Shown here: in pieces, positions 8,526 through 18,802 of the stretch
How the letters are laid out: every line of letters begins with the position of its first letter
How positions within the stretch are numbered: position 1 is the stretch's first letter
NCBI RefSeq assembly: GCF_000142905.1
Contig: NW_013657675.1
Coordinates: 141,998 to 175,189 of the forward strand
DNA length: 33,192 nt
Source: Thecamonas trahens ATCC 50062
Taxonomy: Eukaryota; Apusozoa; Apusomonadida; Apusomonadidae
Reading direction: 5' to 3'
Notes under the pieces: model-generated
Databases searched by the model: none
The model's input: only the letters and a program-made list of their open reading frames with translations
What the model was told of the DNA's origin: nothing
Position numbers and translations under genes: made by a program

Positions 8526-10328
8526 TTACTCGTCACTCGCGCGCCCTTTCTCGCCGCTGCCTCGCGTTCCGTTGCTGGTCGATGCAAGCTCATGCCGTCT
8601 GCGCCTGTTGCGCCGCCGCGACGTGGCTATCGAATCAGTTTGTGCGCGGAGGCGGAGGGCGCGCTCGTGTCGCCGGCCGCGGGTGTTGGGTCCAAGCTGC
8701 AGTGCGTCAAGAATGTCCGCGTTGGCGAGGCCGGACGCCAGCCGGACGTCCGAGCCGCCCGACGAGATCTTACGTGACGTTGCCCTGTTTTGCAACATCA
8801 GGATGTCGGGCGAGTCGGGCGTGACAAGCTGGGTCTGTAGCTCGCGCTCTTGGACTGCAAGCTGGGCCATGGCCTCGTTGGCGCGGTTGGAGAGTTTGCG
8901 GATCGCGGCCCGCGACGTCGACGACGCGCTCGGTGCATCACTGCTGGTACACTCGCCCGAGGCCGGCCGGCCGGCATCACCTTTGCTTGCACCGTACGTC
9001 AACTCCGAGCCAAGCACAACCTGCGCGCCAGCGTCGGCGGCAGCGTCGACCACATCGCGCATCCGCCAGGTCCGGGCGATGTTGGACGTCGCCGACTCGG
9101 CCGACGCCGAGCTGCCCACGCTCGCCATCCACTGCGAGAGCGAGGCGATGGAGAACCGGGCCTGGTTACCGATCACAAACTCGGCGCCACCAAGCTCAAT
9201 ATGCGAGGTCTCGCCTGGGCCGATGTGACGGACTGGGCGGGCTTCGAGCGACGCGCCGTCAGGCACCCCATCCTTGACCATGACCACGTTCTTGCCCGAA
9301 ACGTTGCGGAGCGCGGCCGCGCCACCGGCAACCTCCAGCTCGACATGATTCTTTGAGACTGCACTGTCGGCGCGGAGCGAAATGGTGGAACTCCGCGAGC
9401 GACCGACCGTCAATCGCGGCGGCGCATACGGGCGCGCAGCGGAGTCGTCGGGCGCAGCGTCGACAACGACAAACGTCTCGCCGGTCGGGCTCTGCAGCAC
9501 GATGCCGTACACCCGACCCGTCGCCGCCCGCTGCTTGAGCACCCGTCGCTTGGCGCGCAGCTGTCGCCGCTCCGTCTTTTCATGCGCAAACGCCCGCCCA
9601 TAGTACCACCTGAACAGCAGGTCAAAGTAGGTCTCGGGCGCCGCCGTCGCCTTGATATGTGTGGGAAAGGCCGACGCCGCCGAGACCAGAACCGCCGCCA
9701 GCTCGGTTGCCGGCGTAAAGGCATCGACCGCATCCGACGCGCGCCGCACCGCAGGCGCCCATCCAGTCACAATTCGGGTCCGCAGCGGCGCCATGTGGGT
9801 CACCTGCTTGAGCGTCGCCGTCAGCAACCCGCGGACGGCAGCCAGCCGGGCCTCTTCGGCGTCGACAACCGCAGCAAAGACGCCTGGAGAAAACGAGTCG
9901 ACGTCGATCCGTGCCGCCTTGGGCGAGACCTCGCCAGCAGCCTTGGCCGCCTCGGCCAGAACCGGCAGGTGCAGGCCAACCAGTCCTGCCTTGGCTGCCC
10001 TCGCGCTGTCCAGGTGCGCCGCCGCCAGCGAGTCGACCAGCGCCACCACGCTCGCCACCGCCACCGGCTCCGGCCATCCATCCTCGTCCACCACCTCGCC
10101 TTCTCGCACGCTCTGTCCTTCCCTCGCCCGCAGCAGCTCCAGCTCGGCTGTGTATTGCTCAGCAAGACTCGCCAGCTGCGCCGCGTACGCCGCCTGTGCC
10201 TCTGCCAGCGACGACGCCAGCGACGCCAGCAGCGACGAGCTCGCCAGACCAGCCCGCGTGCGGGCCGCCACCACGGGTGTTGCCGCTAGTTGTGCCCCGG
10301 GTGAACCTGCAATGGTCCTTGCCTGCAT
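8526..10328 (-). CDS. FHA-domain protein with possible N-terminal FCH/F-BAR-like helices
   Basis: 600 aa from the ATG at 10328. A forkhead-associated domain lies at about residues 300-393: VGRSRSSTISL (the GR..S core near 308), SKNHVELEV (the SxxH core near 323-332), then an N/G-K-N loop and a closing IGNQARFSI strand. FHA domains bind phosphothreonine peptides. The N-terminal 200 residues are long helices; the pattern AYAAQLASLAEQY...VVALVDSLAAAHLDSA resembles the FCH part of F-BAR domains, which bend membranes, but this is pattern recognition only. Between them is a short aromatic patch (FDLLFRWYYGRAF) and a basic helix. The C-terminal 200 residues have one more helical segment and a very basic Arg-rich tail. 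The FHA call is good; the F-BAR call is weak. Confidence 0.8.
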   Translation of the reverse strand: MQARTIAGSPGAQLAATPVVAARTRAGLASSSLLASLASSLAEAQAAYAAQLASLAEQYTAELELLRAREGQSVREGEVVDEDGWPEPVAVASVVALVDSLAAAHLDSARAAKAGLVGLHLPVLAEAAKAAGEVSPKAARIDVDSFSPGVFAAVVDAEEARLAAVRGLLTATLKQVTHMAPLRTRIVTGWAPAVRRASDAVDAFTPATELAAVLVSAASAFPTHIKATAAPETYFDLLFRWYYGRAFAHEKTERRQLRAKRRVLKQRAATGRVYGIVLQSPTGETFVVVDAAPDDSAARPYAPPRLTVGRSRSSTISLRADSAVSKNHVELEVAGGAAALRNVSGKNVVMVKDGVPDGASLEARPVRHIGPGETSHIELGGAEFVIGNQARFSIASLSQWMASVGSSASAESATSNIARTWRMRDVVDAAADAGAQVVLGSELTYGASKGDAGRPASGECTSSDAPSASSTSRAAIRKLSNRANEAMAQLAVQERELQTQLVTPDSPDILMLQNRATSRKISSGGSDVRLASGLANADILDALQLGPNTRGRRHERALRLRAQTDSIATSRRRNRRRRHELASTSNGTRGSGEKGRASDE

Positions 10329-10361
10329 CCTGCCTCCGCTGCGTCAGGTGTTGCTTGAGTG

Positions 10362-10389
10362 CGTGTGTACGTGTGTGTGTGTGTGTGTG
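10362..10389. repeat. (GT)n microsatellite
   Basis: A 28-bp GT run with one AC interruption, starting 34 bp upstream of the FHA gene's ATG. On the coding strand this reads CA-rich, like other leaders in this window. Confidence 0.9.
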
Positions 10390-10521
10390 CTGCACGGCTG
10401 CCACCGGTTCAAAACCTGCCGCAACCATTGCACGTCGCTACACTGCTACTGGCAGTCCATCGGCCCAGATTGACTCGCATGCGTATACATGAGGGTGGGT
10501 GGCTACCAAGCATGACGTCTT

Positions 10522-10571
10522 ACTGTTCGTGCACGTGTACAGAGGGACTGTTCGTGCACGTGTACAGAGGA
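10522..10571. repeat. 25-bp direct tandem duplication
   Basis: Two adjacent 25-bp copies differ at one base (the last). Each copy contains GTGCACGTGTAC, a near-palindrome with the E-box-like core CACGTG. It lies between the FHA gene's promoter and the 3' end of the Mpo1-like gene. It may be a simple duplication or a doubled regulatory site. Confidence 0.85.
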
Positions 10572-10609
10572 AGGTAGAGTGCTTGGTTGCGGGGTGAGAG
10601 GGGGATGAC

Positions 10610-11140
10610 TCAGACACAGATCGCGCCCTTGTGGACGACAAGAAGGCAGAAGAGAAGAAAAGGGCCTGCAAGAAGAGCCTCAAACACCACGTGTGCGATG
10701 CGCCCGCATGCAGATGTACCTGTCGGTGCCGTATTGGGTGGGTGGCCCTCGAGGATAAGGTGGCCAACAGCAAACTGCAGACTCCCAGCCGCCAGCCACA
10801 TCGCGGCAGCAGGCATCACGCCCATGCCTCCGATGGCCCATGCCAGAGTCCAGAGCGGCGCAAGGATAGTGGCAACATACGCCGCCGCAGCTCCCGTGCC
10901 TTCCATCGTCGCAGCCGACAAGCCCGCCGCACCCACGTACGCTGCCGTGCCCCACCACGGCAACGCCGCAACAAGAGCAAAGATCTGCAGCGGAAACGTC
11001 ACCGCGTGCAGGCCAAGGTTACCAGGATGACAATGCTCACTAGCAAAGGTGGTCACTGTCCCAGATACGCCCACGATGGCGCGCCCTGGGCCCCGGCGAG
11101 TGCCACACGTGTCCGACACGCCGTCTAACTGCATCACCAT
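10610..11140 (-). CDS. Mpo1-like / DUF962 multi-spanning membrane protein
   Basis: 176 aa from the ATG at 11140. The first signature is HCHPGNLGLH at residues 36-45, matching the family's H-x-x-x-N-x-x-x-H element next to a hydrophobic segment. The second is LQFAVGHLILEGHPP at residues 121-135, matching the QF-x-GH-x-x-x-E-x-x-x-P element. Between and after them are several hydrophobic segments fitting four to five membrane helices, including the last (LLAGPFLLFCLLVV). Yeast Mpo1 is an ER dioxygenase in alpha-oxidation of 2-hydroxy fatty acids during phytosphingosine breakdown, using Fe2+ held by conserved His. The conserved His residues appear to be kept. The exact reaction here is inferred from the family only. 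Confidence 0.78.
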   Translation of the reverse strand: MVMQLDGVSDTCGTRRGPGRAIVGVSGTVTTFASEHCHPGNLGLHAVTFPLQIFALVAALPWWGTAAYVGAAGLSAATMEGTGAAAAYVATILAPLWTLAWAIGGMGVMPAAAMWLAAGSLQFAVGHLILEGHPPNTAPTGTSACGRIAHVVFEALLAGPFLLFCLLVVHKGAICV

Positions 11141-11459
11141 CGCCAGCCGGACTCTACTTGCAAGGCTGTCACGCCCACAGCTGTAGTCGCTACCCTATCG
11201 CCACCGCTCACAGCTGCCGTCACCACCGCCCACAGCTATATCGATGACAACTGAAGCGCAGTATGCTCGCTTGTCGCCAATTGCCTGTCGCTCGTCGCCC
11301 TCGCCACCATCCGCAATGGCAAGTCAAGCCGGCTGATGTTCGGAGAGAATACCTGGAACAGACGCCAGACACGGCCACTGCCACCGCCACCGCTACCACC
11401 ACCGCCACCGCGACACTGCTACGCAACTGACTCTGGGTCACTACTTGACTCTCGCGTCT
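11141..11459. promoter_or_regulatory. Divergent promoter region
   Basis: 319 bp between two divergent start codons. It contains scattered CACAGCT-type motifs (about 11177, 11208, 11230) and a CCACCGCCACC-rich tract near 11380-11410, 50-80 bp before the USP start. No gene is visible on either strand. Confidence 0.45.
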
Positions 11460-14400
11460 ATGGAGCTTCAGCTTGACCTCCCGGGGACGACGCATGCGCT
11501 TGTGTCGTACCCGCCAGCTAACCCAGCGGCGGTGCCGCGGTCGGTCCGTCGCCTGGCCGAGGTCACGCTGCCCACCTGTCGGCAGTACCTGGTGCATGAC
11601 GTGCCAGGCGTCCTCCTCGCCATCTCGTATGTGTTCCCGGCTGCGCCGGCGGGGCCCAAGACGGGACTGTACTCGGGCTCGGGCTCGCATGACGTGCTGG
11701 CGGAGGATCTGGCTGATGCCGTCATCGATCCGGCTCATCGCCTCTACGCCGCCCTCCCGCCCGCCGACTGGGCCACCTCGGTCTATTACATCTACCTTCT
11801 CAACGTATGGGGTCGCATCGGTGGCTTTGACGCAGTCGTCGACAGGCTCCGCTCTGAGTCGAGCCCTTCACTCTCGGTCGTCTTTCTCCTGCTCAAGCCT
11901 ATTGTCGCCGCCGCGCCGTTCTTCACGGCAGCGTTCTGGACCGCCTACTATCCCGCCCTCGCCCAGGGCATCCTCGCAGCACTTGAGGCTGCATCGAACG
12001 CTGCACTTGATCCGCTCTTTGCCGAAGTTGCTGCCCAGCTGGCGGCGCTCGACACAGCTGCCCTCGAGTCGGTCGAGCTCGCCTCGATTGTTCCGGCGCT
12101 TACTGCGCTCAGGCTGACCATCGCCGCCCGTCCGCTGCTGGCAGCAACGACGCCGCTCCCACCGCTTGCCGCCCGCCTCGCCGCCATCGACGACCTTGTC
12201 CGCCTTGTCGACGTCCTTGACGAGGCGTCGGCGCCGGCGACGACCGCCGCCGAGTTTCTGGCCAACCCGGCGCTACTCGCTGCCACCCACGACCACGCCT
12301 CGCTGCTGACGGCCGCCTCGCCGCTCTTTGTCTTCCTCGCCTCGATGGGCGAACTTCAGCTTGTCCCGCTGCAGGCCCTAGTCCGAGTCGGGAGCCCGGC
12401 GAGCTATGCGCTGCTAGCCACGCTTGCGCCGGTCGTCGACGTTGGACTCGCCCGTGCTCTCCTCGCCTCTCTCGCCACCGAGCACCCGGCAAGCCAGTGG
12501 ACAGAGTCGCTAGTCGGCCTCGCAGCTGCGCTGGGCGCCGATGCTGAAACTTACTTTGGTCTTATCGCATCCGCCACTCCGCCACCGCATCATGCCCGCT
12601 CTCTACCCGCTCTCGCTGCCGCACTCGCCGACGCGCCCAAGGGCACGCCCGCTACGCTGTTTCTCCGTGCCATCAACGGCCCCTCGCACGGGCTCATGCT
12701 CGATACTGTTCGCCTTCTCCTAGACGCGCCAGGTGTGATCAAGAAGCTTAATGCGCGGAACGCGCTGACCCTGTGGAACACGTTCTATCCCGCGCATCCG
12801 GAGGAGACGCTCGCCGTCTTTGATGGCGTCCGCGAAACAGCTGCACGCTCGGTCCTGGATGCCATTCCGCTCCCATCTGCGGCGTTGCATCACCCGTCGG
12901 CGCTGTCGCTTTACGCGGCACATGCGGGATCGGCTGTTCGCGCCGACTTCCTCTTCAGGGTTGTTGCCAGCTCGGTCGCAGGTGAGCCTCTATGGAAGGA
13001 GGCAATCGCTGTCCTTCGCAGCCACCTCCGCAGCCTCGCTGGCTCCAAGACCAAGAAGCTCCGTGGGTTTGCGGACGCGGCGCTTACGTTTGTAGATGGC
13101 GCTACGCCCGGCTCGGCGTCGGTTCTCCAAGCGCTCCACACGGTGCTTGCCGACGACGATGCGCGCAGCCAAGGCCTCGCTGGTCCACCAACAGTCATCA
13201 AGTGCTTGGTTCTCCCGCCGGCAGAGCGCGCGCTGCAGATTTCGCTCTCGCGGACCGCACTGCTCTCTGCGCTCCGCGCCGCACTCGCCACCCGCCTCCG
13301 CCTGCCCAAGCGCGGCTTTGCACTTGTTGCCCATGCTGCCGAGCTGCCGACGTTGGCCGACAGCACTCCGCTTGATGCGCTTGGCCTCAGCGACGGCGCT
13401 GCAACCGTGTATGTCGTACCTCGTGAGGGCAAGGCAGCCAGCACTGGACAGGGCGTGGCTCTGGCAAAGGCAAGCGAGAAAGGAAAGACCGAGACCAAGG
13501 CCGACAGCGTTGCGTCCGACGATGCCGACGACAGCGTCGACGACGACCAAGCTTCGGCTGCCAGCCACGGATGGTTTGGCGACGACGATGACGGCAGCGA
13601 CGATGATGCCGATGATGAGGGCCGCCAAGCGCTGCGTGCCGCGTTTTCGCATCCATCGTACGTCACGGTCCTCCTCTCGCTGCTTGAGGTCGACGAGGGG
13701 ACAGTAGCTGGAGCACAAGTCTCGCGCGCTGCCTTTGAGCTGCTCCTGCTCATTCCTCCGGTCGACGGAGAGTCAAGTGAGGAGAGCGTATGGGAGGTGG
13801 CGCTCCGCGAAGCGTATCGGGCAGCGTATGTGCTGCATCATCAGGCTAGCCACATGGCGACAGAAGCTTTTCTGGACGGCGGCCATGCACCTGCAGCACT
13901 GCGACTCCTTGTTTCGCTCTCACTAGAGATGGCCGGCACAGAGCCCGAGGCATCACTCTGGGCGCTTGCCGGGGCGCTGCTCCGGCTGCTCTCGACGGTA
14001 ACGCTCGCATCAACGGCATCGCGATCGCCGGTGGCGTCGTCGCTGCGGTGTTTGCTCCCGGTGGCCTCGATGGGGCTGATGGCGGCCGGGCCGAGGTCGG
14101 TACTCCCGCGGTTCCGCGCCGACGTTGTGGCAGCGGCCGGCGTCGAGGCCGAACTCCTTGCAGGTGCGGTTGTCCGGGTCCTGCTCGCGTACGCGCAGCA
14201 AGAACAGCTTGGCGCGTCGGGCCTCGCTGCAGTGCAGAACTCGGCGCTCCTCCTTGGGGCACTGGCGTTTGAGACGCCACTTGTGGGCCATCTCGATGCA
14301 GCGACGCTCACAGAGCTGCTGCTCCGTGGGGCCAGTGCCGATTTCCGTAAGGCCATGGTCTCGGGCTTGTTCTCGGTGTGCGCGGTCCAGCGTGAAGTTC

Positions 14401-16111
14401 TTGATGTGGTGCTCGACGTGGTGCTGGTGTCCGAGACGCTCAACGCGGTTCCGGACCAGGTTGACGCGTTTTTCGAGCTGGTATCCGCGCTGGTTGAGGA
14501 CCCGTCATTTGTGCGCGAGCACGAGGTGGGTGTGCTGGTTGACCTTGTGCTCGCCGCGCTCTCCGAAGGTGAGCCCCACATTGAGCATGAGTCCGTGCTC
14601 CGCGGCTGGCTCCGGATTGGGACTGCGCTAGCGGCAATTCAGCCATCGGTCGAGCTCCTCCGTGACGTGTTTGATGGGGTGCTGTTTGGCCGGCGGGCGC
14701 GGGCGCGCGAGCCGGCCACCCGAGCTCAAGGTTTTGCGCTTCTGCACTCGCTGGTCCGCGCGGATCCCGAGCGCGCCTTTCCGTTTGTCAACGGCGCCCT
14801 GCAGAGCGTGCTGGCCGAGGCGAGCCAGCTCCGCGGCTGGGACTACTGCGCGAGTGATATGCGCCGTGAACCCGGATGCCAGGTCGGACTCGTCAATCAG
14901 GGCGCGACGTGCTACATCAACGCGTCGCTGCAGCAGCTGTTTGCCATTCCGGAGCTGCGTGAGGGCGTGCTCGACGCGAGCGTCGATCCGCAGGCAGAGG
15001 CCGCCGACCATGTCCAGGCCCTCCGGCGGGTATTTGCGGCACTCGCCGGCACCGAGGCGCGATTCTATGATCCGATCGGCTTTTGCCGAACCTGCCGCGA
15101 CATCACTGGTGAGGTCATCGACCTCGGCGAGCAGCAGGATGCCAACGAGTTCCTCAACTTGCTGTTCGACAAGCTCGATTCGGGCCTTGTGGATGCCAGC
15201 GGGCGGCGCGGACACCTGCTCCCGCATCTGTTCCAAGGCGAACTGCGGCACTCTGTCGAGTGCTCGGTCTGCGCATCGTCGTTTGAGCGGACAGAGCCGT
15301 TCTATTCGCTCTCTGTCGAGATCAAGGGCCAGTCGTGCCTGGCCGGCTCTCTGGGTGCCATGGACGCGCCAGAGCATCTGACCGGTGACAACCGATACTT
15401 TTGCTCACGGTGCGACGGTTATGTTGACGCCGAGAAGCGGGTGCGGGTCGGTAAGCTCCCGCACTATGCGCTGCTTCACCTCAAGCGGATGGAGTTTGAC
15501 ATGCGAAGCATGCGCAACGTCAAGATCTCGTCGCGGTTCGAGTTTCCCCGCGCCGGCGACGGCCTGCTTGTCGGCTACGAGCTGACAGGCGTAGTGGTTC
15601 ATGCCGGCACCGCCGACGCCGGGCACTACTACTCGTACCTGCGCAGCGACACCGGGACTTGGTCCGAGTACAACGACACCAGCGTGCACCCGGTGGCGTG
15701 GAACGAGATCGAGGACGAGGTCTTTGGCGGCGACGGCCGCTCAGCGTCGGCGTACATTCTCGTCTACCGCAGCACGGCGCCGCTGGCAGCCGCCAGCTCT
15801 GCGACGGGCCCATCCACAACCGCCGACGCCGAGAGCGTCTCGGATAACGGCAGCTCCAACTCTGAGACCTCGACTGACTCGTATGCGTCGAGCAGCTCCA
15901 GCTCGAGTGAGACCGATTCTGGGTCGAGCGACAGCGAGTCTGGCGATCTGGTGGTGGCGCGGCACGAGCCGACCGCGTCGCTGGGCAGTGCCGTCCGGGC
16001 CGTGGCCTTTGTCAACAAGCTCAAGCGAGCGCGTCGGGCAGTCGATCCAGTCGACGAGCCTCTCAGCGACGGCGAGAGTGACACCGAAGCCCGACAGCCA
16101 GAGCAGCAGCA

Positions 16112-16145
<34 letters not shown>

Positions 16146-17387
16146 TGCTCGGTCTCCCCGGCTGGTGACGGCAGTGGGCCGCGCGAGGCACTTGAAGGCG
16201 AGGTGGCCTCGGAGAACCGTCGTCTTGCGGCGTTCCGCGCACTGTTTGAACCGGGCTTCTTTGGCTTTATGTGGGAGCTGAGCCATGTCGAGGTCGGCAA
16301 CGAGGATGATGCCGCGGCGCTGGCAGGACTTGAGTGGCGATTTGTGAGCCAAGTACTGGCGCGCGCGCGGGGTCACCCGCTCGTAGAGCTGTGGGGCGAG
16401 CAGCTGGTAGCGCAGGCTGTGTCGAGTGCCGCAGTCCGAGCTGAACTGGTAGAACGCTGGACGAGCGCGCACGGCTGGGATGAGGTGGTGGCACTCACAC
16501 TGGTGTGTCCTGCGGCCAAGGTGCGGCGGAGCATCGGCCTGGCGGTGGCCAATGTCTTGGGCTTGCTCAAGCACACCGATGCAAGTTGGCGAGCTGTGGC
16601 CGGGCGGATGGCTGCGCTTGTGCCGTCTGTGGAGGCTTACAACAAGCGGCGGTGGGGCGAGTTTGTGCACATGGCGTGCTCGACGGCTGCGGGCAGCCGG
16701 CGGAAGCTGGAAGTTGCCGTAGGCGAGTGGGGCGTGGCCGATGCTGTTGTGCGAGTGGTAGTCGGCTCGCGGCGGGCGGCGATGCGGGCACCCAATCCCG
16801 AGGGCGTGCGCGGTCTGTTGGCGATTGCAATGGCCGGGCGCGGAGCCGAAGGCGGCGCGCATGAAGTGCTGACCTCTTACGCGCTGCTGGCCAAGCTTGC
16901 GCAGCAGGGCGCGCCGACCGCCGAGGTGTGCGCGCTCATCGGCGCCGTCGCGCACGAGAGTGCCGTGGCGAGCGAGGAGCTTGTGAGCCACGCGGCGCGG
17001 CTGCTGGATGCTGTTGGCAACACTGAAGGTGCTCTTGTGGCGGTCTCGAGCGTGCTACTGGCGATTGCGGCGGTCGACGACGGGCTCGCCGAGTGGCGGC
17101 GCGATGTATGGGCGCGCGAGCTGGTGGCTGCACTGCAGCGCAACGCGCAGGCGCGGCGGAGTTGGATTCCGCGGTTTGTGGCCGACATCCTGGTTGCCGG
17201 CCTCGCCCGCAAGGAGGTCGGCAAGTGGGCCGAGAGTATCAACGGATGGATGGGGGCGTGGGTTCTTGTCGAGAGCCGCAAGGGGTGGAAGGTGAAGCGG
17301 ATGCGGTCAGCAATGCGCGGCGGTGGCGCCGGCAGCAGTGCTGGAGGTGATGGCAGGCGGCACCGGCGATCGCGGCGATGGATCTAG
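11460..17387 (+). CDS. Giant ubiquitin-specific protease (USP9X/USP24/USP34-like architecture)
   Basis: 1975 aa from the ATG at 11460, one uninterrupted frame. USPs are cysteine proteases that remove ubiquitin from proteins. The catalytic domain spans about residues 1139-1437. The Cys box is GLVNQGATCYINASLQQLF with Cys about 1151; the QQDANEF box is near 1223; two CxxC pairs (CSVC, CSRC) form the zinc site; the His box is DAGHYYSYLR with His about 1389; and the third-residue region is WSEYNDTSVHPV. The 1100 residues before it are mostly Ala/Leu-rich helices of HEAT/ARM type, with a ubiquitin-like fold at about 588-655 and an acidic Asp-rich tract at about 680-722. After the catalytic domain come a Ser-rich acidic tract (about 1455-1497), an 11-Arg run from GCC repeats (about 1551-1564) and some 400 helical residues ending in a basic tail. 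Confidence 0.93.
16110..16150. repeat. (GCC)n repeat in the USP gene encoding poly-Arg
   Basis: A run of CGC/GCC units in frame CGC gives eleven Arg residues after a short Gln run. Trinucleotide slippage would change its length without a frameshift. A basic run like this could serve as a nuclear or nucleolar localisation signal (inference). Confidence 0.85.
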
Positions 17388-17408
17388 CCGTTTGCGGTCG
17401 CGCAGTCG

Positions 17409-17675
17409 GTGCGCTCGCGCGCAGCTCCTCTGGCGGCGAGTGAGCGCCAAAGTGTCGTCCGCCTCTGCCCTCTCATCGCCAAGGAGTACAACGACCACAT
17501 GGGCGGCGTCGACCTCAACCCGAAGACGCGCAAGTGGTGGCACGCCATCCTGTACTGGATTCTGGACGCCGCGTACGCGCTCTACGCTGACGCGAGCCCA
17601 CGCCCCGCCATGATTCGCCTGCGTACAGCGTCCATCTCTGCATCGCCGACTGTTTTCTGTTGTGGCAGCCACTAA
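17409..17675 (+). pseudogene. Decayed piggyBac-type transposase remnant (DDE_Tnp_1_7)
   Basis: An 88-codon frame just after the USP stop carries the conserved C-terminal DDE region of piggyBac transposases: IAKEYNDHMGGVDL (about 17479-17520), then KWWHAILYWILDAAYALY (about 17530-17585). In intact proteins YN..MGGVDL is followed by a DQ...Y...R stretch before KWW; here about 10-15 residues are missing, so it has an internal deletion. No start codon fits and the upstream two thirds of the gene are absent. In another frame, at about 17695-17815, GRCDVCG...C...QLCLC may be the leftover Cys-rich tail of the same transposase. I see no terminal repeats or TTAA-flanked ends. The family signature is short but characteristic. 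Confidence 0.75.
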
Positions 17676-17802
17676 CACATTGTACTACTCTTTTACCGCG
17701 ATTGATGGACGTTGCGACGTCTGTGGCGCGTCGCGGAGCGCGGCTTGCGCGATGGACATTCGTACCGTAAAGCTTGAAGCAGAGCCCTTGGCCACAGGGC
17801 AG

Positions 17803-18536
17803 TTATGCCTTTGCGACGGCCTTGCAGGCGGGCTTGTGGATCTTCCAGTGGGCGACTTGGCAGTCACGGGAGCAGTAGACGGTCTTCTTGCAGCGAGAGC
17901 AGCGCTTAAGGGCGGTGCCCTCGGCCATGAGGGTGCGGCACTTGGCGCAAGTCCGCTTGGCGCGGAGCTCGTTGTCGCGGCCCTGCTCGACGGCGAGGGC
18001 GTAACCGGTCCAGTTCCCGTTCTCGCCCAGGACGCCGAGCAGAGTCTGGCAGGCGTCGGCGAGGTCGCGGACGGCCGGCTCACGGGCACCGCGGTCACGG
18101 AGGGCGCGGATAAGGATGTAGGCCTCGCAAGTGATGAGGTCTTCGATGGTGGCAGTGGCGGTCGAGGCGGTCGGGGCGGCGCGGGCAGTGAGGGTGTTGG
18201 CGGCGGCGACACGCTGCTCCAGCGGCAGGGCGTCGTCCTTCATGACCAGCAGCAGCGGGTAGACGGCGTCAAAGAGCGGCATGGTGTCGGCATCCGCGCG
18301 CAGAGCTTCGATGGCACGCCAGCCGTCAAAGCAGTACGGCTTGCGCGGAGCAACAGCGCCGAGCTCGGCCACCAGATCAAAGGCCTCCAGATCGGCCAGG
18401 GCCGCTGCAGCATCGCCGACAGCGGTGGCGTAGGGCGCGTCGGCGCGGACAAACTGGCGCAGGGCCTTCTTGGCCACCACCAGCGACTTGAGCTTGGCCT
18501 TTTCCTTGTTACCCTTGGCGGTGGCAATGGCCGGGT
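17803..18536 (-). CDS. MYND-type zinc finger protein, 5' part missing in assembly gap
   Basis: About 244 C-terminal residues are visible. The last 45 form a MYND finger: CAKC, then CSRC, YCSRDCQ, HWKIHK and a final C, giving all eight zinc ligands. MYND fingers mediate protein-protein contacts. The rest is helical, with no second domain I recognise (no SET motif is seen). At 18537-18538 the coding strand has a pyrimidine-rich tract ending in CGCAG, so an intron acceptor is likely and the exon should begin at 18536. The intron and first exon would then lie in or beyond the N gap. Reading through instead would add a poor Pro/Ser/Leu segment. No credible ATG for it is seen to the right of the gap. 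Confidence 0.82.
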
Positions 18537-18579
18537 CTGCGAGAAGGAAGGACGGTGAGGGAAGGGAGGGAAGGGGGGT

Positions 18580-18679
18580 NNNNNNNNNNNNNNNNNNNNN
18601 NNNNNNNNNNNNNNNNNNNNNNNNNNNNNNNNNNNNNNNNNNNNNNNNNNNNNNNNNNNNNNNNNNNNNNNNNNNNNNN
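18580..18679. other. Assembly gap (100 N)
   Basis: Exactly 100 N, the usual placeholder for a gap of unknown size. It interrupts the 5' end of the MYND gene and the shared upstream region of the Maf gene. Both borders are low-complexity (GGGAAGG-rich on the left, a C-run on the right), which probably caused the break. Confidence 1.
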
Positions 18680-18802
18680 TCCCCCCACAGGGTGTGGCTG
18701 CCCGCCCGCGCGATCCCTCCGCTGCACCTCACTCACTCCGTCCCCCCCCTCCACCCACTCACCCACCACCCACCCACCCACCAACCAACATACCACGACA
18801 GA

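Noticed and set aside
10395..10435. GGTTCAAAACC considered as a tRNA B-box.
   Set aside because: It lacks the GGTTCGANTCC pattern, no matching A-box lies at the right distance and no acceptor stem can be paired.
15741..16991. A 416-codon minus-strand frame inside the USP gene.
   Set aside because: It is antisense to the USP catalytic and C-terminal regions and has poly-Ala from the GCC repeat; no family seen.
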